The notes beneath the pieces were generated by a model that worked only from the letters and a program-made list of their open reading frames with translations, had not been told where the DNA came from and made no database searches. 64,000 nt of DNA from Apoderus coryli. Its lineage: Eukaryota > Arthropoda > Insecta > Coleoptera > Attelabidae. The stretch is taken from assembly GCA_911728435.2 (NCBI GenBank), contig OU452210.1, forward strand, positions 15,112,442 to 15,176,441, given 5' to 3'. This document shows, in pieces, positions 60,601 through 64,000 of this stretch (position 1 is the stretch's first letter; every line of letters begins with the position of its first letter). The position numbers and the translations under genes were made by a program.

Positions 60601-62692
60601 CACACACCATTCTGCCAAAACATTCAGATCGCTCTGTAGAGCGTTACAATCGGAAGGTTCTGAGATAGTCACACGGCAAAAATCAGTGGAGCCAGGTTAC
60701 TTCCCTGTGGAGCACCGCTAGTGACCATGAACTCAGGAGATCTAAAGCCACCATACTCAACAAACTGGCGTCTATTTGATAAATATGAGTCAAAGAGAGT
60801 TCTCATGGAACCCAATCCCGTTCATTTTCTTTTTTATTATATTGTGGTTAAGCTTGTCAAAAGCCTTCGAAAAATCTGTATAGACAACATCGACCTGTTT
60901 GCCCAAACCAACAGCAGGAATTGCCGCAAATGATGCAGAGCGGGTCTTTTTAAGGAATTTTTGCATCAACCTAATCAGCAAGGTTAGAGTAGTATTAATT
61001 GTTTTATTGTGCTGACGAAAGTCGATCAAAAACATTTCAAACTCAAAATTGATAAACTTTAGTCAACAAAGATTTTAATTTATTAGCATTCACACGCCCT
61101 CGTATATTTTCCGGTAGTATTAGCCAGTGAAGTAATTATTCTTACATATATTTTAGTTTTAATAAATACAACAATGTTGTGTTCGTCATGAATCATCCGG
61201 TAAAGTGAATTTATTATATTTTCGGCTCTTCGTACTAAAATTTTAAGAGTCATATTTATAGAATTTTTAAATTTAGTCTTCCTTCCAATGTATGGAAATT
61301 GTGTGTTGTAAAATTTCCTGAAATAATTTTATTTTGAAGTTACACAATGCAATAGATTATTTACAATTACTGTCACTTCAATTCTTTGGCATTTTCCTTA
61401 CATGGTTTTATTTATACATCAACTTTCAGTGCGTTACATTTCATTTTACAATCTGGGACAAAAAATACTAGTTTACCTATCACTTTGTTCCTAAAATAAG
61501 ATAAAATAAAAATAATATGAAACAGAACATTAGTTGAAAACTGATATTGTCTAGTGGACATTGAATGCTCATTAGCAATTTAAAACTATGATAATGAAAA
61601 ATAGAACTGCTAGAATAGAAAAAAAGTTGCATTGCATTGCATTACTATAACCCGGTTAAACATTTCTTGTCAATTAAGAGCGAAAAAGTTTTTATCACTT
61701 GGAAAAAATGTAGGCACCATATAATATTATATGAGGTTTGGCACAAACAATACAAAAATTAGCTAAATAATGATTGAAAATAAAAAAAGGCAACTTCCTC
61801 TTCTTAACATTATTCAATATATTAATAATTTATTTTTTTTGTCTTAGGTTTCGAGAATTCTGCACTGAAAAATAGTTTTTCGCTGTCATCCTTACAAGCT
61901 ACCTCGGAGCAAACACCAGAGAAAACAGTCAAACCACGACTTTATAACAGTTTAACAAAAAATAGAGTTAAAGCAACAGCAGTCAGACGATCATGGGGCA
62001 GTACCGCAAGCGATCATCGCGAAGAATTTTGGTCGGTTCTTCAAGCGAACTACAATTACATTATGGACAATCAATTAATAGATAAGTGCCAAGTATGTAT
62101 ATTAATTTTCATACAAATTGTAAATGTTTTATTACTTTTTTGTTATATTTTAGGAAGTGAATGGAGATCCTAATATCTATACAGGAACTTGGACTTTAAA
62201 GGAATTCTATTCCCAGTTCTCTGAACTCTATTCCTGGTTGAATAGCGTTCAAGAGACAATATATGGGAAAGAGGAAAATATCACCGATAAAGCTTTGAGA
62301 GCTGTGAGTATATATAATATTATGCCAAGTCAAGTTCTCTTAACCTGTGAAATTATCTGTTCTAATGATAATGTTAGTTACTTAATAAGTACGTGGCTCT
62401 CAAACTAGGTGTGGAGACGGATTTATGTGGCATAATTTAATAATAATTTTTATTGATTTTGAATAGTAAATGAGTAATTTATATTTATTACAGCGTTGTG
62501 TGAATATGGTCCTTGAAAAGAGTTCTTCATTAAAATTATTTAATGATCAAGCTAGTCAACTCGTGCAATTATATCCAGAGGTACAAGAGGAAGTTGGTTG
62601 GAGAGCAACACACCTAAACTCGAAATGGGACTCCATTTTAAGTATTTTAGGGCCGTCTGATTGCGATCATTGTGACCAAGATTCCTGCCTGG
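39687..62692 (+). CDS. Spectrin-repeat protein, klarsicht/nesprin-like (5' part, continues past window)
   Basis: Exons: 39687-39717 (MSTKSTCDVN, phase 1), 61848-62092, 62154-62303, 62494-62692 (ends phase 1); later exons lie beyond the window. All borders are GT-AG and phases agree. The 197 residues visible start with a Ser/Thr-rich segment (about 1-60) containing VRRSWGSTASDHREEFWSVL, followed by helical, spectrin-repeat-like sequence with spaced Trp and Leu, such as FSELYSWLNSVQ and THLNSKWDSILSIL. This arrangement resembles the N-terminal part of Klarsicht/KASH proteins, which tie nuclei to microtubule motors. No KASH or actin-binding domain is inside the window, so the family call is tentative. 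A 22-kb first intron and an alternative first exon at 54.0 kb suggest separate promoters. Confidence 0.6.
43363..43419 (+). other. Weak candidate cassette exon
   Basis: ATTCTAG precedes 57 open nucleotides (3n) that take phase 1 in and leave phase 1 out, as any cassette between 39717 and 61848 must. It would encode GQAAATSMCGSSRPNFDVL. The donor GTGTCT is weak, so this may be chance. Confidence 0.2.
44280..44481. repeat. Direct repeat of 32 bp, 170 bp apart
   Basis: The sequence at 44280-44311, starting TCATAATATCATTGTCCTGT, recurs at 44450-44481 with one mismatch. The second copy runs directly into an ATCT tetranucleotide repeat. The arrangement suggests a local duplication or the trace of an insertion. 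It is too long for a usual DNA-transposon target duplication. Confidence 0.7.
53725..53860 (+). pseudogene. Decayed LINE reverse transcriptase fragment
   Basis: RGVLQSSILRPLFFSIYT matches the RGVPQGSxLGPLLFxIYI block of LINE reverse transcriptases with substitutions at key glycines. No YADD motif can be read after it. It ends about 100 bp before the alternative first exon at 53963. Confidence 0.6.
53963..54069 (+). CDS. Alternative first coding exon of the spectrin-repeat gene
   Basis: A strong acceptor (TATCTGTTTCAG) starts the exon, and ATG at 54054 gives MPVGI, ending at a consensus GTAAGTAA donor in phase 1 (54069). Joined to 61848 it reads MPVGIS then FENSALKNSF. The exon cannot follow the 39717 exon because that join meets a stop within nine codons. 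It therefore belongs to a separate transcript with its own upstream non-coding exon and promoter. Confidence 0.55.
54592..54853 (-). pseudogene. Decayed mariner-type transposase
   Basis: On the minus strand one reads DGYISFVM, a stop, then ENPRVIFEQPLHSQKVTVWC and GLWSRGIIGPNFFENAITVN. This matches the typical NPRxxxExPLHxQKVTVWCxLWxxGIIGPYFFE core of insect Tc1/mariner-superfamily transposases. The frame then decays. It sits in the intron after the alternative first exon and lacks visible terminal repeats. Confidence 0.75.
54854..56387. other. Intronic, no gene seen
   Basis: AT-rich except for a GC-richer patch at 54940-55090 whose open frames on both strands lack recognisable motifs. That patch may be more of the neighbouring decayed transposon or another element. 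Confidence 0.4.
56388..56860 (-). pseudogene. Decayed LINE reverse transcriptase
   Basis: On the minus strand, in shifted frames and in the right order, are RFSKAFDSVN (LINE block DFSKAFDxVNH), YSGIPQRSH (GIPQGSH) and YSLVDDLRLNI (YADDLK). Stops and frameshifts separate them, so it is an old dead copy. Confidence 0.65.
56861..59689. other. Intronic, no gene seen
   Basis: AT-rich sequence without recognisable coding signals. CACCCTGTA (57678) and ACAGGATG (59134) again resemble dispersed TA-flanked transposon ends. Confidence 0.45.
59690..61050 (-). mobile_element. LINE copy with internally deleted reverse transcriptase
   Basis: Minus strand. The 5' part reads VDVVYTDFSKAFDKLNHNII, then after a frameshift FDSYLSNRRQFVEYGGFRSP and TSGAPQGSNLAPLIFAV. 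The main frame (60672-59902, 256 codons) starts directly at TISEPSDCNALQSDLN, so the block holding the catalytic YADD is missing. A second small gap removes the residues between LVRSKLE and KIQRKFLKHLCY. The C-terminus is otherwise continuous to the stop at 59902. The 3' UTR ends with TTGGGCGTAAGCCTGTTAG and AATAAAG. Jockey/CR1-like, 5' truncated and unable to make an active enzyme. Confidence 0.8.
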
Positions 62693-62879
62693 GTAAATAC
62701 TTCCTGTACTTTTGATTTTTAGGGAAAATAAGATACGGCTAAACCGCTTATAAAAGCAAATACATTCCTTCGCGGTAAAATTGGTTTTGTAGCGCCATCT
62801 CTATGCTAGTAGATATCTGCACGTAATTCACTTGCTCTATTCAATAACACCAGGAGTAATAATAAATTGAAAGTTGCGT

Positions 62880-63370
62880 TACTGGTTTTATTTTCATACA
62901 AAATTCTTTGGTCGGAGCCTAAGAGGCTTACGTCCAATAAATAACACAATTTTCTGTTAAATAAATATAAATAAATTTGAGCTTAAATTTTAAATAAAAT
63001 TATGAATAATATAACTAAAACAATGAGAATATAGAACGAAATTACTAATTAAAAGAAGGAAAACGAGAAAAACAATAACAAACCGTTAATTTTCGGCAAA
63101 TCTATCATCCATGTAACTCCTTAACCCAACTTTAAATACGTTGATATTTTCATTACAAAAATTTAATTCCCTATGCAATTTGCATCATCATCAACTGGTG
63201 CTCGAGCCTCATAATTTGTACGATGAGCCTGAACCTCAAACAAATAATAGTCCTGAGAGTTATATTGAGGAACACGAATTTTTATTTGCGCCAGCAGAGA
63301 GTCAATTAAGTCATTTATTAGAGTCAATATTTGACCTGCACAGATTCTTCGAATCGACGACAATGATGAA
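62880..63370 (-). mobile_element. LINE 3' fragment, related to the 59.7-61.0 kb copy
   Basis: The minus-strand frame at 63363-63163 contains LINDLIDSLLAQIKIRVPQY and YYLFEVQAHRTNYEARAP, which align with LINSLIDCPRLLSQLNFNAP and YLFQPPRFRHNYEGKTPL of the copy at 59.7-61.0 kb. After a frameshift VFKVGLRSYM continues to a stop near 63085. The 3' UTR again holds TTGGACGTAAGCCTCTTAG, close to the other copy's end. It sits in the intron after the 62692 exon. The plus-strand open frame over it is its antisense shadow. Confidence 0.7.
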
Positions 63371-64000
63371 TTCTATATTTGTAAAAAAAATATTATTAAT
63401 ATATCGACTTAAAGTTGTTTTTGTGTACTTATGTATTCCACATCAAACCAATAAAACAAATTATAAGAGAAATAGAAAATCCAAAAAACTTGGCCAAAAT
63501 TTAAAAAACCTTCCCTAAGATATAATACAATCAAAAATATATGACCTGCTAATGAAACAGAATTTTAATAATAATTATTATTATAATTGTCTTATTTTCA
63601 ATATTTCCAATAAACAATGATGCCGAAAACCCTTTTCTTTTACTGTATTGTAATAAGAGTTATAGGTTCCAACTACTATAACTGGTGAAGTTTTAATCGC
63701 AATTTTTTCGAGAATTATGGGGCCAAACATCAAAAGTAAAACACATAAGAAATAAGAAATGCTTTAAAATGATCACTCGACCCCTACTGCTATTTGAAAA
63801 TTTGGCGGTTGTGTCCACCCCTATCACAGGGCTAAAGCGATTTCAACCAAAATCTGATGGGTTCATCCTAGGACTCCTTCAAACTCATACACCCAAATTT
63901 AGCTCAATTGGTTCACAATTTATAAGAGAAACAGACAATCCTAGAGAGTGTCTACTATACCAAACTGTAGAGACCAAACCTTAAAAAATTGATAAATAAT
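63371..64000. other. Intronic, no exon seen
   Basis: AT-rich at first, with a less AT-rich stretch at 63770-63980 that is open for 71 codons on the plus strand but has no splice signals or motif. The next exon of the spectrin-repeat gene must lie beyond the window. Confidence 0.45.

Noticed and set aside
63141..63518. 125-codon plus-strand open frame that could pass for an exon of the spectrin-repeat gene
   Set aside because: The minus strand over the same bases aligns with the C-terminal reverse transcriptase of the neighbouring LINE, so this frame is its antisense shadow; it also lacks splice sites in the needed phase.
1..64000. tRNA genes, rRNA and CRISPR arrays
   Set aside because: No B-box-like sequence with a matching cloverleaf, no rRNA core sequence and no regularly spaced repeats were found by eye.

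Overview
This is an AT-rich piece of an insect nuclear genome. Multi-exon genes with short (50-70 bp) and very long introns, decayed LINE and DNA transposons, and clearly insect-like neuronal and cytoskeletal genes all point that way. The insect order cannot be fixed from the window alone. No bacterial-style operons, rRNA, tRNA or CRISPR arrays were seen.

Layout. (1) 1-2.4 kb: a decayed LINE fragment, then a 408-bp hAT-type MITE with a perfect 8-bp target duplication and five TATCGATA motifs, then the small intact gene ND-MWFE (NDUFA1, complex I) on the + strand. (2) 5.3-13.1 kb, minus strand: a complete Cadps (CAPS) gene of 20 main coding exons plus a probable 21-nt microexon. Its introns hold a GC-rich exon-like island and a TA-flanked MITE. 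A CpG-rich candidate promoter lies near 15.2 kb. (3) 16.9-25.4 kb, minus strand: srGAP (F-BAR, RhoGAP, SH3), with possible alternative C-terminal exons and several candidate first coding exons at 29.4, 37.9 and 38.8 kb. (4) From 39.7 kb to beyond the window end, + strand: the 5' part of a spectrin-repeat gene that resembles klarsicht/nesprins. It has two alternative start exons (39.7 and 54.0 kb) that both join a common exon at 61.8 kb in the same phase.

Between and inside the genes are at least seven LINE remnants, two mariner-type transposase remnants, and many short termini of the form TACAGGGTG flanked by TA.

The genes do not form one pathway. ND-MWFE is a housekeeping respiratory gene, Cadps acts in dense-core vesicle exocytosis, srGAP acts in membrane bending and Rho-family signalling, and the last gene probably links nucleus and cytoskeleton. 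The most interesting item is the hAT MITE that places five copies of the DREF-binding sequence just upstream of ND-MWFE.
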